Assembly: GCA_903960645.1 (NCBI GenBank)
Contig: CAJCBN010000463.1
Location: 1 to 27,183, forward strand
Direction: 5' to 3'
Length of the DNA stretch: 27,183 nucleotides
Source: an uncultured Actinomycetes bacterium
Lineage (GTDB): Bacteria; Actinomycetota; Thermoleophilia; Gaiellales; F1-60-MAGs149
Part shown: positions 16,929 to 25,118 of the stretch, piece after piece
Layout: the number at the start of each line of letters is the position of its first letter
How positions within the stretch are numbered: the first letter of the stretch is position 1
Translations under genes and position numbers: made by a program
Notes under the pieces: generated by a model
Told to the model about the DNA's origin: nothing
Database searches by the model: none
What the model saw: the letters and a program-made list of their open reading frames with translations, nothing else

Positions 16929-18626
16929 ATGCTCGGCACACGGATTGACAAGGGGATCGGCATTGCCCTCCTCGCGCTGATGCTGACTGCCTGTGGCAGT
17001 GGCACCTCCACGACCCCGGGCGGCGATGCTGACGCGGTGACCGGCGCCTCGTCCACGGGGCCGGACACCCGACCGGTCGTCGAGGGCGGCATCCTCCGCT
17101 TCGGCACCACAATCGGCCCCGACACGCTCAACCCCTTCACCTCGGTGACGGGTACCGCCGCGCTCTTCCCGCAGATCTATCCGACGCTCGTCCAATCCGA
17201 CGAGAACCTCCAATCCTCGAGCGATTGGGCCGAATCGTGGACCGTCTCGCCCGACGGCAAGGTCTATACCTTCACGCTCAAGGGCGGCGGCAAGTGGTCG
17301 GACGGCAAGCCGCTGACCGCAGCCGATGCCGCCTATACCGGCAATCTGATCATCAAATACGCGGCTGGCCCAACGGCGGTGCTCGCACCGTCGTTGGCTC
17401 ATGCCGTGCGACTCGATGCCCCCGACGACACGACGCTCGTGATCACCTACGACGCTCCCGTCGCCACCGCGCTCGACCAGCTGGAATGGTTCTACGTCAT
17501 GCCGCAGCACGTACTCGAGCCGTTGGCGGCAAACGATGCCAAAGACCTCAAGAAGTGGGCACCAGGACGCTCGCTCCCAATCGTCGGCGGTGGCTCGTTC
17601 TACGTGACGGCCTACGACAACAAGGGCACAACGATCCTGACGCGTAACCCCGGCTTCTACGGCCAGCAGCCCCACGTTGAGGCTGTCGGTTGGACGGTCT
17701 ATCAGAGCGCCGACGCCATGCTTGCGGCCCTTAATGCCGGCCAACTCGACGCGGTTGACACGGTTCCGGCGACGCTGGCCAAGCAGTATCAAGCGAACCC
17801 GAACATCCAACTCGTGATTGGCGAGCCATCGACGCTCTACTACCTCGCCTTCAACTCGAATCCGGACAAGCCCAAGCGCCGAGAGCTGTTGGATCCTGTC
17901 GTGCGTGAGGCACTCGCCCATGGTGTCGATCGGCAGAAGATCATCGATATCGTCTTCGACGGCTTTGCAGAGCCTGGCGCCTCAATCATCACGCCACTGT
18001 CGAGGGCCTACCACGATCCCAGCATCACACCCGAGGCCTACGATCTTGCCCTGGGTAACGAGCTGCTCGATAAGGCGGGCTATGCGCGCGGCGCAGACGG
18101 TATTCGCATGACACCGTCGGGCGACCGCATGGAGTACGAGGTGATCGTGCCGCAGGACATCAACGGGATCGATCGCGAGTTCGAGATCATCAAGACGGGC
18201 TGGGCCGAGCTCGGAGTCAGCATCGTGCAGAAATCGCTCGACGCGGGCGCAGCCTGGAGCGCGGTCACCGCCCCCGACTCGAAGTACCTCGATTTCGACA
18301 TCGTGATGTGGACTTGGACAGCCTATGCCGATCCGGACTTCATGTTGTCGGTGCCGACCTGCGCCCAGTACGGCGGCTGGAACGATACGGGCTACTGCAA
18401 CCCCGCCTATGACAAGCTCTACGCTGAACAGGGCACCGCTATCGACCCGGCAAAACGACAGGCGCTCGTCTGGGAGATGCAGCAGATTCTCGATCAGGAC
18501 AAGCCCTACATCTGGACAGCGCGTCAACAGGTGCTCTACGCCTACGGAAGCAACTGGGGCGGCCTCAGCAGCCCGACGCTCTCGGAGACCAAATCGCCGT
18601 GGATCAACATCTACCGCACGGAGTAG
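16929..18626 (+). CDS. ABC transporter solute-binding lipoprotein, family 5 (SBP 2)
   Basis: A 565-residue DppA/OppA-type lipoprotein. The start is the ATG at 16929, with GGAGAGGAG just upstream; the long in-frame extension to 16464 is Arg/Pro/Ser-rich shadow of the opposite-strand hydrolase. The signal peptide ends in the lipobox LTAC with C22, then a Gly/Ser/Thr-rich tether. The mature part starts 'GGILRFGTTIGPDTLNPF' and shares with its two paralogs 'GKWSDGKPLTAADAAYTGN', 'NPGFYG', 'YLDFDIVMWTWTAYADPDFML' and 'GYCNPAYDKLYAEQG'. It resembles the SBP at 21473 more than the one at 14338 in several blocks (for example 'AADAA.TGNL..KY', 'Y.NKG'-type segments and the GINRLFE-like region). No permease gene is adjacent. 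It probably serves the same importer with a different ligand preference (inference). Confidence 0.93.
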   Translation: MLGTRIDKGIGIALLALMLTACGSGTSTTPGGDADAVTGASSTGPDTRPVVEGGILRFGTTIGPDTLNPFTSVTGTAALFPQIYPTLVQSDENLQSSSDWAESWTVSPDGKVYTFTLKGGGKWSDGKPLTAADAAYTGNLIIKYAAGPTAVLAPSLAHAVRLDAPDDTTLVITYDAPVATALDQLEWFYVMPQHVLEPLAANDAKDLKKWAPGRSLPIVGGGSFYVTAYDNKGTTILTRNPGFYGQQPHVEAVGWTVYQSADAMLAALNAGQLDAVDTVPATLAKQYQANPNIQLVIGEPSTLYYLAFNSNPDKPKRRELLDPVVREALAHGVDRQKIIDIVFDGFAEPGASIITPLSRAYHDPSITPEAYDLALGNELLDKAGYARGADGIRMTPSGDRMEYEVIVPQDINGIDREFEIIKTGWAELGVSIVQKSLDAGAAWSAVTAPDSKYLDFDIVMWTWTAYADPDFMLSVPTCAQYGGWNDTGYCNPAYDKLYAEQGTAIDPAKRQALVWEMQQILDQDKPYIWTARQQVLYAYGSNWGGLSSPTLSETKSPWINIYRTE

Positions 18627-18642
18627 TGGTAGGCACGTAGTA

Positions 18643-18740
18643 CGAGCGGACGCGCAACCGAGACCCATCCACGCGCGATCCAGGTCCGCTCGCGGTGCAG
18701 GGAGGACATGACAAGTGCGCACTTGTCATGTCCTCCCTGC
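18643..18740. terminator. Bidirectional terminator region with a perfect 44-bp palindrome
   Basis: Two inverted repeats lie between the convergent SBP 2 and hydantoinase-like genes. The first is a 9-bp pair (CGAGCGGAC at 18643-18651 with GTCCGCTCG at 18684-18692). The second is a perfect palindrome at 18697-18740 with 22-bp arms and no spacer, centred on AAGTGCGCACTT. The location fits termination from both sides. The rest of the 163-base gap shows nothing recognisable. Confidence 0.55.
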
Positions 18741-18789
18741 GCCAACGCTTCAAAGCTGATCGCGGCTCGTCGAGCCTGAAAGCCAACCG

Positions 18790-20310
18790 TTAAGCGAGTG
18801 GTGGGCCGGCGACCTTGACGCGCAGGCGCGACATTGGCGGGTCGGTGTAGGCGAGCGACACCTCGTCGATGCGGATCGTCTCGAGCCGAGCAGGGTCGGC
18901 GCCAGCGAGCAGTGCGCGGGCCGCCGCGTCGCTCCTCACCGCCTCGATGCCGGCCTCGCGATCGAGACCAAGGTTGAGGACGTGCTCGGCATCGCCGCTG
19001 ACCAGACCGACGGCTGCGCCGATCGCGTTGGCGACGTCAAAATCCGCTGGTCGCAGCAGCTCGCTGGCGCCAGCCAACGTGGCGGGCAAGATCGCGCTGC
19101 CACCCCCGACGAGGACCACGGGGACGTCGCCACGGGTGAGCTTCATACGATCGATTGCGTCCGCCACCAGAAGGTCTGCCGACGCCAGCACCTCGGGCCA
19201 CGCAGCGTCGCCGAGCAGATCCGCGTCGCCCATCGCGGCGCGGCCAGCCGCCACGGCGCAGTCCGACATCGTCAAGACCTCGCCACCGAACACACGCGCC
19301 TGCTCGAGCAGGCGATAGCCGACGCTCTCTGGCCCGAGCTCGCCCGCTGCACCAATGATCGTGCCGCCGCCGAGCGCGACCGAGACAACATCGGGCATCC
19401 GGAAGTTCGTCTGCACGCCGCCGAGCTCAACGCCAAAGGCCGACTCGCGCGGAAAGCCCTGGGCCAGCGCGCCGACGTCCGTGCTCGTCCCACCGACGTC
19501 GATCACCAGTGCGTCGGCCAGCCCCGTCAAGACGCCGGCCCCACGAATTGAGTTGGATGCGCCGCCACCGATGGTCAGCACCGGCAAGGCGCGGGCCTGC
19601 TCGACGCTCATCAGCGTGCCGTCGTTCTGTGTCAGGTACGGGGTGCCGACAATGCCGTGCGTCGCGAGCGCGTCGACAAAGGCATCGATCACGCCCCCGA
19701 CGATGCCGCCCAGCGAGGCGTTGAGGATCGCCGCGTTCTCGCGCTCGAGCAACCCGATACCACCAACCTGGTGGCCGAGCGAAATCGGCATGTCTGGCCC
19801 GAGCACCTCACGCACCAGTGCCGCGGCCTCGAATTCCTGGACGGGATCCTGCAACGAGAACGAGCCGGCAATCGCAATTCCGTCAACGTCGCTGCACTGC
19901 GCGAGTACGCCGCGCACCTCATCCACGTCGAGCGGATGAACGCGACCGTCGATCTCGACACCACCCCGCACGATCCACGCACCGCCGTCGATCGCCGCGC
20001 GCAGATCGGTCGGCCAACCGGCGAACGGCTGCACCGACTGCGTGGCCGGACCCGCCAGGCGCAGCACCGCCACGCGACCGAGCTCGCGGCGGCGCAGGAT
20101 TGCGTTGAGTGCGTGCGTCGTGCCAAGCGATACCGTCGAAACCTCGCTCGCGTGCGTGCCCACAACCGCGCCGAGTGCCTTGGCGATCCCATCGATCGGA
20201 TCCTCTGTGGTCGGCGTCTTCGTGCGAGCGAGCAGTTCGCCCGCCACGCCAAGCAGCACGGCGACCGTGTTCGTACCACCAACGTCGATGCCAATCCGCA
20301 GCGCGCTCAC
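18790..20310 (-). CDS. Hydantoinase/oxoprolinase family protein (HyuA-like, short form)
   Basis: A 506-residue ASKHA-fold protein. The N-terminal phosphate-binding motif GIDVGGTNTVAVLL is at residues 7-20; a middle block reads 'LGTTHALNAILRR'; the second glycine-rich nucleotide motif DVGGTSTDV is at 271-279; 'LVGGGSAILPATLAGAS' follows near the C-terminus. Family members use ATP to open cyclic amides such as hydantoins or 5-oxoproline. At about 500 residues it is shorter than classical HyuA (about 700) and fits the form usually found with DUF917 proteins. The GTG start (20308-20310) overlaps the TGA of the upstream DUF917 gene (GTGA), so the two are translationally coupled. No HyuB gene is present. 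Substrate unknown. Confidence 0.88.
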   Translation of the reverse strand: MSALRIGIDVGGTNTVAVLLGVAGELLARTKTPTTEDPIDGIAKALGAVVGTHASEVSTVSLGTTHALNAILRRRELGRVAVLRLAGPATQSVQPFAGWPTDLRAAIDGGAWIVRGGVEIDGRVHPLDVDEVRGVLAQCSDVDGIAIAGSFSLQDPVQEFEAAALVREVLGPDMPISLGHQVGGIGLLERENAAILNASLGGIVGGVIDAFVDALATHGIVGTPYLTQNDGTLMSVEQARALPVLTIGGGASNSIRGAGVLTGLADALVIDVGGTSTDVGALAQGFPRESAFGVELGGVQTNFRMPDVVSVALGGGTIIGAAGELGPESVGYRLLEQARVFGGEVLTMSDCAVAAGRAAMGDADLLGDAAWPEVLASADLLVADAIDRMKLTRGDVPVVLVGGGSAILPATLAGASELLRPADFDVANAIGAAVGLVSGDAEHVLNLGLDREAGIEAVRSDAAARALLAGADPARLETIRIDEVSLAYTDPPMSRLRVKVAGPPLA

Positions 20311-21413
20311 GACGCCACGTCCTCGATCGGAACCCAGGGACCGTCATACCCAAAGCGCTCGGGCCCAGCAATCTCGAGGCCCCGGGGCGTCCGCCAGACA
20401 TCGGCACACGGCATGCCAATCACCGTCACGCGCTGGCCGTAGCGGATCCGCTCGGTCGAGATTGCCTCCCCCGTGCCCGCGTCGACGATGGTGATCAGAT
20501 CCGGCGTGCACGCGATCGTCCGTCCAGCCTCGGAGGCGAGCAGGTTCTCGTTCTGAACCTGGATCAGCACGACGCGCTCGGCATCGACGCCAGTCCCCTC
20601 AATCGTCACCACCCCGCGGGCGAAACCATCCGTGGTCAGACGCTCCACATCGACGACCTTGCCCGTCACCAACCGACGACCGCCGGTCACTGCGAGGACG
20701 CCATCCACGCCGTCGCGCTCCAGGGCCTCGCCAATCGCCAACGCCAGCGAAACCGTCTCGGGAATCGTCGCCACTGGCACCGTTGCGGCATCCATCGGGT
20801 GGTCTGCCCCTGCAATCACGCCGCCGCTGACGAGCACGAGGTGACGCGCGATGCGCTCGTGCCAGAGCGCATCGATCGGATGCGTGGTCATCACGTTGCC
20901 ACGCTCATCGGCGAAGAAGGCGGGCGCGGGCGAGACGCCGGCAATATGCATCGTGCACATATCCCCCTCAGGGAACGCGCGACCCATGCCGTCGGCATCG
21001 ATCAGCGGCAGTCCCATGCGCGCACACCACGAGACGAGCTGCACACCATTGCCACCCCCAATCTCGGAGGCCATCAGTGCTGCGACGGGCCGCTGAAACC
21101 AGCGCTCAGCCGCCTCGCAGAGCAGGCGACCCTCATCGCCCGAGTCGAACTTCTCGATGCAGACGGTCGGCGCACCCCAGCCACCGACGGGCAATACCAA
21201 AGCGTCGTCGGCCAGCTCGTCTGGTCGGATCACCGCGACAGGACCACAGTCGGCAAGCGCAGCCTGCGCGATCATCAGCGGAATCCGCACATCTCCCCCG
21301 CCACCCGTCCCCAGCACAGCACAGCCGTGGGCATACCGAGCGATGTTGTTGAGGTCGAGCTCCACCGTCGACGATTCTCGCACACCCGTTTGGTCGGAGC
21401 GGATTTGCGCCAC
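20307..21413 (-). CDS. DUF917 family protein (S-methyl-thiohydantoin desulfurase-like)
   Basis: A protein of up to 368 residues matching DUF917. Visible are the N-terminal glycine loop AVLGTGGGGD (residues 32-41), 'ASEIGGGNG', 'PLIDADGMGRAFPE', and a C-terminal 'VTVIGMPCADVWRT' block. DUF917 proteins usually sit beside hydantoinase/oxoprolinase-like genes; as I recall, the family has been renamed for an S-methyl-thiohydantoin desulfurase, which I cannot verify here. The start is uncertain: the GTG at 21413 has no ribosome binding site, and a GTG at 21365 (residue 17) would begin just before the conserved domain. It overlaps the next gene by four bases. The gene is divergent from the transporter operon and only 59 bases from it. 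Confidence 0.82.
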   Translation of the reverse strand: MAQIRSDQTGVRESSTVELDLNNIARYAHGCAVLGTGGGGDVRIPLMIAQAALADCGPVAVIRPDELADDALVLPVGGWGAPTVCIEKFDSGDEGRLLCEAAERWFQRPVAALMASEIGGGNGVQLVSWCARMGLPLIDADGMGRAFPEGDMCTMHIAGVSPAPAFFADERGNVMTTHPIDALWHERIARHLVLVSGGVIAGADHPMDAATVPVATIPETVSLALAIGEALERDGVDGVLAVTGGRRLVTGKVVDVERLTTDGFARGVVTIEGTGVDAERVVLIQVQNENLLASEAGRTIACTPDLITIVDAGTGEAISTERIRYGQRVTVIGMPCADVWRTPRGLEIAGPERFGYDGPWVPIEDVAS

Positions 21414-21416
21414 TAG

Positions 21417-21445
21417 GTGACAGCGCCTGACTGTGTGGTTAGACT
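21417..21445 (+). promoter_or_regulatory. Promoter of the SBP 3/Dpp-type transporter operon
   Basis: GTGACA (-35, 21417-21422), a 17-base spacer and TAGACT (-10, 21440-21445) form the best sigma-70-type promoter in the window. The ribosome binding site GGGAGGGAG (21458-21466) precedes the ATG at 21473. The -35 lies only three bases from the possible start of the divergent DUF917 gene. Confidence 0.6.
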
Positions 21446-21472
21446 CTCGCTGACTCCGGGAGGGAGAGCATC

Positions 21473-23161
21473 ATGAGGAAGCGGCTTCTAGGCATCATCT
21501 TGTTCGGCGCTGTTGCACTGCTCGCGGCCTGTGGTGGCGGTGAGTCCACGACACCTGGTGGCGGTGGTGACAACGCCGCAACCGGCGGCGCAGAGACGGC
21601 AGCCATCAAGGAAGGCGGCATCTTCCGCCTCGGCACGACCTCGAACCCCGACTCGATCAACCCCTTCGTCGGCTTCTCCGCGCTCTCGTACATTCTCTGG
21701 ACCGAGACGTACCCCACGCTGGTCCAGTACGACACCGACTACAAGATTGTTGGCGACTGGGCCGACTCGTGGACAACCTCGAGCGACGGCAAGGTCTGGA
21801 CCTTCAAGGTCAAGGCGAACGGCAAGTGGTCCGACGGTAAGCCGATTACTGCCGCCGACGCCGCCTTTACCGGCAACCTCGTACTCAAGTACGGCGAGGG
21901 ACCTGCGGCCATGATGGCGCCGTTCATTGCGCACTCGACCAAGTTCGAGGCTCCCGATGCCACGACGCTCGTGATCACGTACGACGAGCCCGTCGCCAAC
22001 GTGCTGCCGCAGCTGCAGCAGTTCTTCATCCTGCCGCAGCACGTCGTTGAGCCGATCATTGGCGACAAGGGCAAGGGCCTCAAGCAGTGGGATCCGATGT
22101 CGGGAGGCGCCCAGGTTGGTGGCGGCGCCTTCTACGTCAAGACCTTTGAGAAGAAGGGCACGACGATCATCGAGAAGAACCCGGGCTACTACACGACGCC
22201 CCCGCACGTCGATGCGATCGGACTGACCGTCTATCAGAATGCCGATGCCATGCTGGCCGCGCTCAAGGGCGGCCAACTCGACTCGGTTGACACCATGCCG
22301 CCGACCCTCGCCAAGCAGTGGTCGACCGACCCGAACTTCACGCTGCAGGTCGGCTCGTCGAGCTTCATCTACGACATTCCGATCAACTCGAACCAGAAGA
22401 AGACGGACCATCGCGAGCTGCTCGACCTGAAGGTCCGGAACGCCCTCGACTTGGCCGTCGATCGCAACCAGATCATCGAGACGGTCCTCAACGGCTACGG
22501 CACACCGGTCGCCACGATGTTCACGGATCTGTCCTCGCCCTACAACAACACGGACATCCCGATCCCGCCCTACGACATCGCCGCTGCCAACAAGATCCTC
22601 GACGACGCCGGCTACGCCCGTGGCGCCGACGGCATTCGTGTCGGCCCCGACGGGTCGAAGTTCGATTGGGAGGTGATCGTCCCCGAAAACGTCGAGGGCA
22701 TCGATCGCCTGTTCGAGATCCTCAAGACCTCGTGGGCCGAGCTCGGCATCAACATCACGGCCAAGAAGCTCGACTCGACCGCCGCGTTCGAGGCAATCGG
22801 CGCTCCCGATTGGAAGTATCTCGACTTCGACCTGGCGATCTGGGACTGGGTTGGCTACATCGACCCCGACTTCATGCTGTCGGTCCTGCTCTGCAACCAG
22901 CTTGGCGGTTGGAGCGACACGGGTTACTGCAACCCCGAGTACGACAAGCTCTACGACGAGCAAGGCATCACGCTCGATGCGGAGAAGCGCAAGGCGATCG
23001 TCTGGGAGATGCAGGACATCCAGAGCCGGGATCTCCCGTACCTCTGGGTTGCACAGAAGCAGTCCATCTCCGCGTACTCGAAGAACTGGGGCGGACTCAC
23101 CGAGCCGTTCTTGCTGGGCATGTCGAAGATCCCGTGGGACACCATCCACCAGACCGGATGA
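21473..23161 (+). CDS. ABC transporter solute-binding lipoprotein, family 5 (SBP 3)
   Basis: A 562-residue DppA/OppA-type lipoprotein and the first gene of the complete importer operon. The signal peptide (residues 1-19) ends in the lipobox LAAC with C20, then a Gly/Thr-rich tether. The mature domain starts 'GGIFRLGTTSNPDSINPF', continues 'GKWSDGKPITAADAAFTGN' and 'EKNPGYYTTPPHVDAIGLTVY', and ends with 'YLDFDLAIWDWVGYIDPDFML' and 'GMSKIPWDTI'. The ATG at 21473 has a strong GGGAGGGAG ribosome binding site. It is a paralog of the genes at 14338 and 16929. The 32-base gap to the permease gene carries a hairpin that may set the ratio of binding protein to permease. Substrate unknown; a peptide or a hydantoin-like compound are both possible. 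Confidence 0.94.
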   Translation: MRKRLLGIILFGAVALLAACGGGESTTPGGGGDNAATGGAETAAIKEGGIFRLGTTSNPDSINPFVGFSALSYILWTETYPTLVQYDTDYKIVGDWADSWTTSSDGKVWTFKVKANGKWSDGKPITAADAAFTGNLVLKYGEGPAAMMAPFIAHSTKFEAPDATTLVITYDEPVANVLPQLQQFFILPQHVVEPIIGDKGKGLKQWDPMSGGAQVGGGAFYVKTFEKKGTTIIEKNPGYYTTPPHVDAIGLTVYQNADAMLAALKGGQLDSVDTMPPTLAKQWSTDPNFTLQVGSSSFIYDIPINSNQKKTDHRELLDLKVRNALDLAVDRNQIIETVLNGYGTPVATMFTDLSSPYNNTDIPIPPYDIAAANKILDDAGYARGADGIRVGPDGSKFDWEVIVPENVEGIDRLFEILKTSWAELGINITAKKLDSTAAFEAIGAPDWKYLDFDLAIWDWVGYIDPDFMLSVLLCNQLGGWSDTGYCNPEYDKLYDEQGITLDAEKRKAIVWEMQDIQSRDLPYLWVAQKQSISAYSKNWGGLTEPFLLGMSKIPWDTIHQTG

Positions 23162-23165
23162 TCAG

Positions 23166-23207
23166 CAACCGGCGCGCAACTAACGGTCTCTAGATGCGCG
23201 CCGGTTG
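23166..23207 (+). promoter_or_regulatory. Hairpin taking in the permease start codon
   Basis: A perfect, GC-rich 13-bp stem (23166-23178 with 23195-23207) closes a 16-base loop. The permease ATG (23194-23196) lies at the loop-stem junction and codons 2-5 lie in the stem. No Shine-Dalgarno sequence is visible before this ATG. The structure could lower permease translation or protect the 3' end of the SBP mRNA. Confidence 0.6.
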
Positions 23208-24168
23208 GTCCTACGTTGGTCGTCGCGCGCTGTTTGCACTGATCACGATCTTCATCGCGATCAGCCTCAACTTCGTCCTGTTTCGCCTTGCTCCGGGCGA
23301 TCGCACCTCCGCCCTCCGCTGCCAAGGCTGCACCCAAGAGTTCAAGCAACAGCTCCGCGCCGATTTCGGTCTCGACAAGTCCGTGCCCGAGCAGTACGTG
23401 ATCTACCTCAACCAGACGGTCCGCGGCGATTTTGGCCGTTCGTTCGTCACCGAGCAGCCCGTCATCTCCGAGCTCTGGCAGCCAATCAAGAACACGCTGC
23501 CAATGATTCTCCTCGGCACGATCATCTCGATCATGCTCGGGATCACGACGGGCGTGATCGCTGCCTGGCGACGCAACACGCTCGCCGATAAGGGCACCGT
23601 CTGGGGCGGACTGCTCTTCTACAGCTTGCCAACGCAATGGCTCGCCTTGATGTTGATCCTCTACCTCGCGGGACCACTGAACCTGCCGACGAGCGACATC
23701 GCCGACCCGTACCTCGCGTACAGCAATGCCGGCGCCTGGGCCGAATTCGTCGACCGCCTCAAACACATGATCTTGCCCGCGGCCACCATCGGACTCGTGC
23801 TCTTCGGCGAATACACGTTGATTGTTCGCTCGTCGATGCTCGAGGCACTCGGTGAGGACTACATCCTGACTGCGCGCGCGAAGGGTCTCTCCAACTGGGA
23901 GATCATCACGCAGCATGCGCTGCGCAATTCGATGCTGCCGATCGTCACGCTGGTCTTCCTCTCGCTCGGCTTCATCTTCGGCGGCACGATCCTGATCGAG
24001 ACGGTGTTCAACTATCCCGGGATCGGGCTGCAGATCTACGAGAGCGTGGGCAACCGCGACTACCCGGTGCTGCAAGGCGCCTTCCTCCTCCTGACGGTCG
24101 TGATCATCCTGATGAACTTCCTGGCCGATCTCCTCTACTTCAAGCTGGATCCACGGGTGACTGAATGA
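23194..24168 (+). CDS. Dpp/Opp-type ABC transporter permease (DppB-like)
   Basis: A 324-residue inner-membrane permease that forms half of the translocation channel. It has an N-terminal membrane helix ('ALFALITIFIAISLNFVLFR', about residues 13-32) followed by 'LAPGDR', a large external loop, and five further helices. The cytoplasmic EAA loop that contacts the ATPase is 'EDYILTARAKGLSNWEIITQHALRNS' (about 228-253). The external loop holds the pair CQGC (about 43-46), which could form a disulfide. Length is normal for DppB/OppB. It begins 32 bases after SBP 3, inside a hairpin, and its TGA overlaps the ATG of the next gene. Confidence 0.95.
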   Translation: MRAGWSYVGRRALFALITIFIAISLNFVLFRLAPGDRTSALRCQGCTQEFKQQLRADFGLDKSVPEQYVIYLNQTVRGDFGRSFVTEQPVISELWQPIKNTLPMILLGTIISIMLGITTGVIAAWRRNTLADKGTVWGGLLFYSLPTQWLALMLILYLAGPLNLPTSDIADPYLAYSNAGAWAEFVDRLKHMILPAATIGLVLFGEYTLIVRSSMLEALGEDYILTARAKGLSNWEIITQHALRNSMLPIVTLVFLSLGFIFGGTILIETVFNYPGIGLQIYESVGNRDYPVLQGAFLLLTVVIILMNFLADLLYFKLDPRVTE

Positions 24169-25118
24169 GCCTCATCGACGCTCCCATGACGCCTCTCAAC
24201 GAGGTGCGCAAGAGCCCCTCTCGCCTGCGCTCGCTGCTCTCGTTCCTGCGCAAGCATCCCCAGGCCGCGATCGGCTTCGTGATCTTGATGTTCTTCGTGT
24301 TCGTCGCCATCTTCGGCCCCTACTTCGCTCCGTACGGCGAGCGTGAACAGGTTGGCCCGATCTTCGGGACCCCCTCGAGCGCGCACCCGCTCGGCCTTGA
24401 TGACGGGGGCATCGACATGCTGTCGCTGCTGATCTACGGCGCGCGCGTGACGCTGATTGTCGGCTTTGCCGGCGCCGTCGTCGCGATGGTCGTGGGTGGA
24501 GCGATCGGCATCATCTCGGGGTACTTCGGCGGCAAGACAGACAACGCGCTGATGCGCACGACGGACTACTTCCTCGTGCTGCCCGACCTCGTGCTGATGA
24601 TCGTCGTCGCCTCGATCTGGGGTCGCAGCCTCCGCAACATCATCATCATCATCGGCCTGATCTACTGGACCTTCATGGCGCGGCTGATCCGCTCGCAGGT
24701 GAAGGTCGTGCGCGAGCGCGCCTACGTCAAGCGCGCCCAGGCCCTCGGCGCCACGCATACGCGCATCATCTTCAAACACGTCATCCCGCAGATCGCGCCG
24801 CTGCTGCTCGCCCAGACCGTGCTGATGGTCGCGCTCGCGATCTTCCTCGAGACGGCGATCTCGTTCCTCGGCCTCGGCGACCCCTCGGTCACGAGCTGGG
24901 GCAAGATGATCGAGACCGCGTTCTCTCGCAGCGCAATCTCCTACGGCGCCTGGTGGGCCATCGCGCCGCCGGGCATCGCCGTCGCCCTCGTGATCATGGC
25001 CTTCAACATGGTTGGCACGGCCGCCGAGGACTCGCTCAACCCGCGTCTCAAGGTGAGCCACCTGTCGCGCCGCCACTTCCGCCTGCGCCCCCTGCCCGAT
25101 AAGGAAGCGCCGAAATGA
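24165..25118 (+). CDS. Dpp/Opp-type ABC transporter permease (DppC-like)
   Basis: A 317-residue inner-membrane permease, partner of the DppB-like protein. It has a cytoplasmic N-terminal tail, a first helix at about residues 35-53 ('AAIGFVILMFFVFVAIFG'), the family's 'HPLGLDDGGIDMLSLLIYGAR' segment, and an EAA loop 'RERAYVKRAQALGATHTRIIFKHVIPQ'. The C-terminus 'NMVGTAAEDSLNPRLK' is typical of DppC/OppC and is followed by an Arg-rich tail. The ATG overlaps the previous stop codon (ATGA), as do all later junctions in the operon, so translation is coupled. Confidence 0.95.
   Translation: MSLIDAPMTPLNEVRKSPSRLRSLLSFLRKHPQAAIGFVILMFFVFVAIFGPYFAPYGEREQVGPIFGTPSSAHPLGLDDGGIDMLSLLIYGARVTLIVGFAGAVVAMVVGGAIGIISGYFGGKTDNALMRTTDYFLVLPDLVLMIVVASIWGRSLRNIIIIIGLIYWTFMARLIRSQVKVVRERAYVKRAQALGATHTRIIFKHVIPQIAPLLLAQTVLMVALAIFLETAISFLGLGDPSVTSWGKMIETAFSRSAISYGAWWAIAPPGIAVALVIMAFNMVGTAAEDSLNPRLKVSHLSRRHFRLRPLPDKEAPK

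Noticed and set aside
18627..18789. A small gene between the convergent genes
   Set aside because: No ORF with start signal or sensible composition; the gap is mostly inverted repeats.
21488..23149. Minus-strand ORF (553 codons) opposite the third SBP
   Set aside because: Shadow ORF; the plus strand carries a lipobox, ribosome binding site and clear family motifs.
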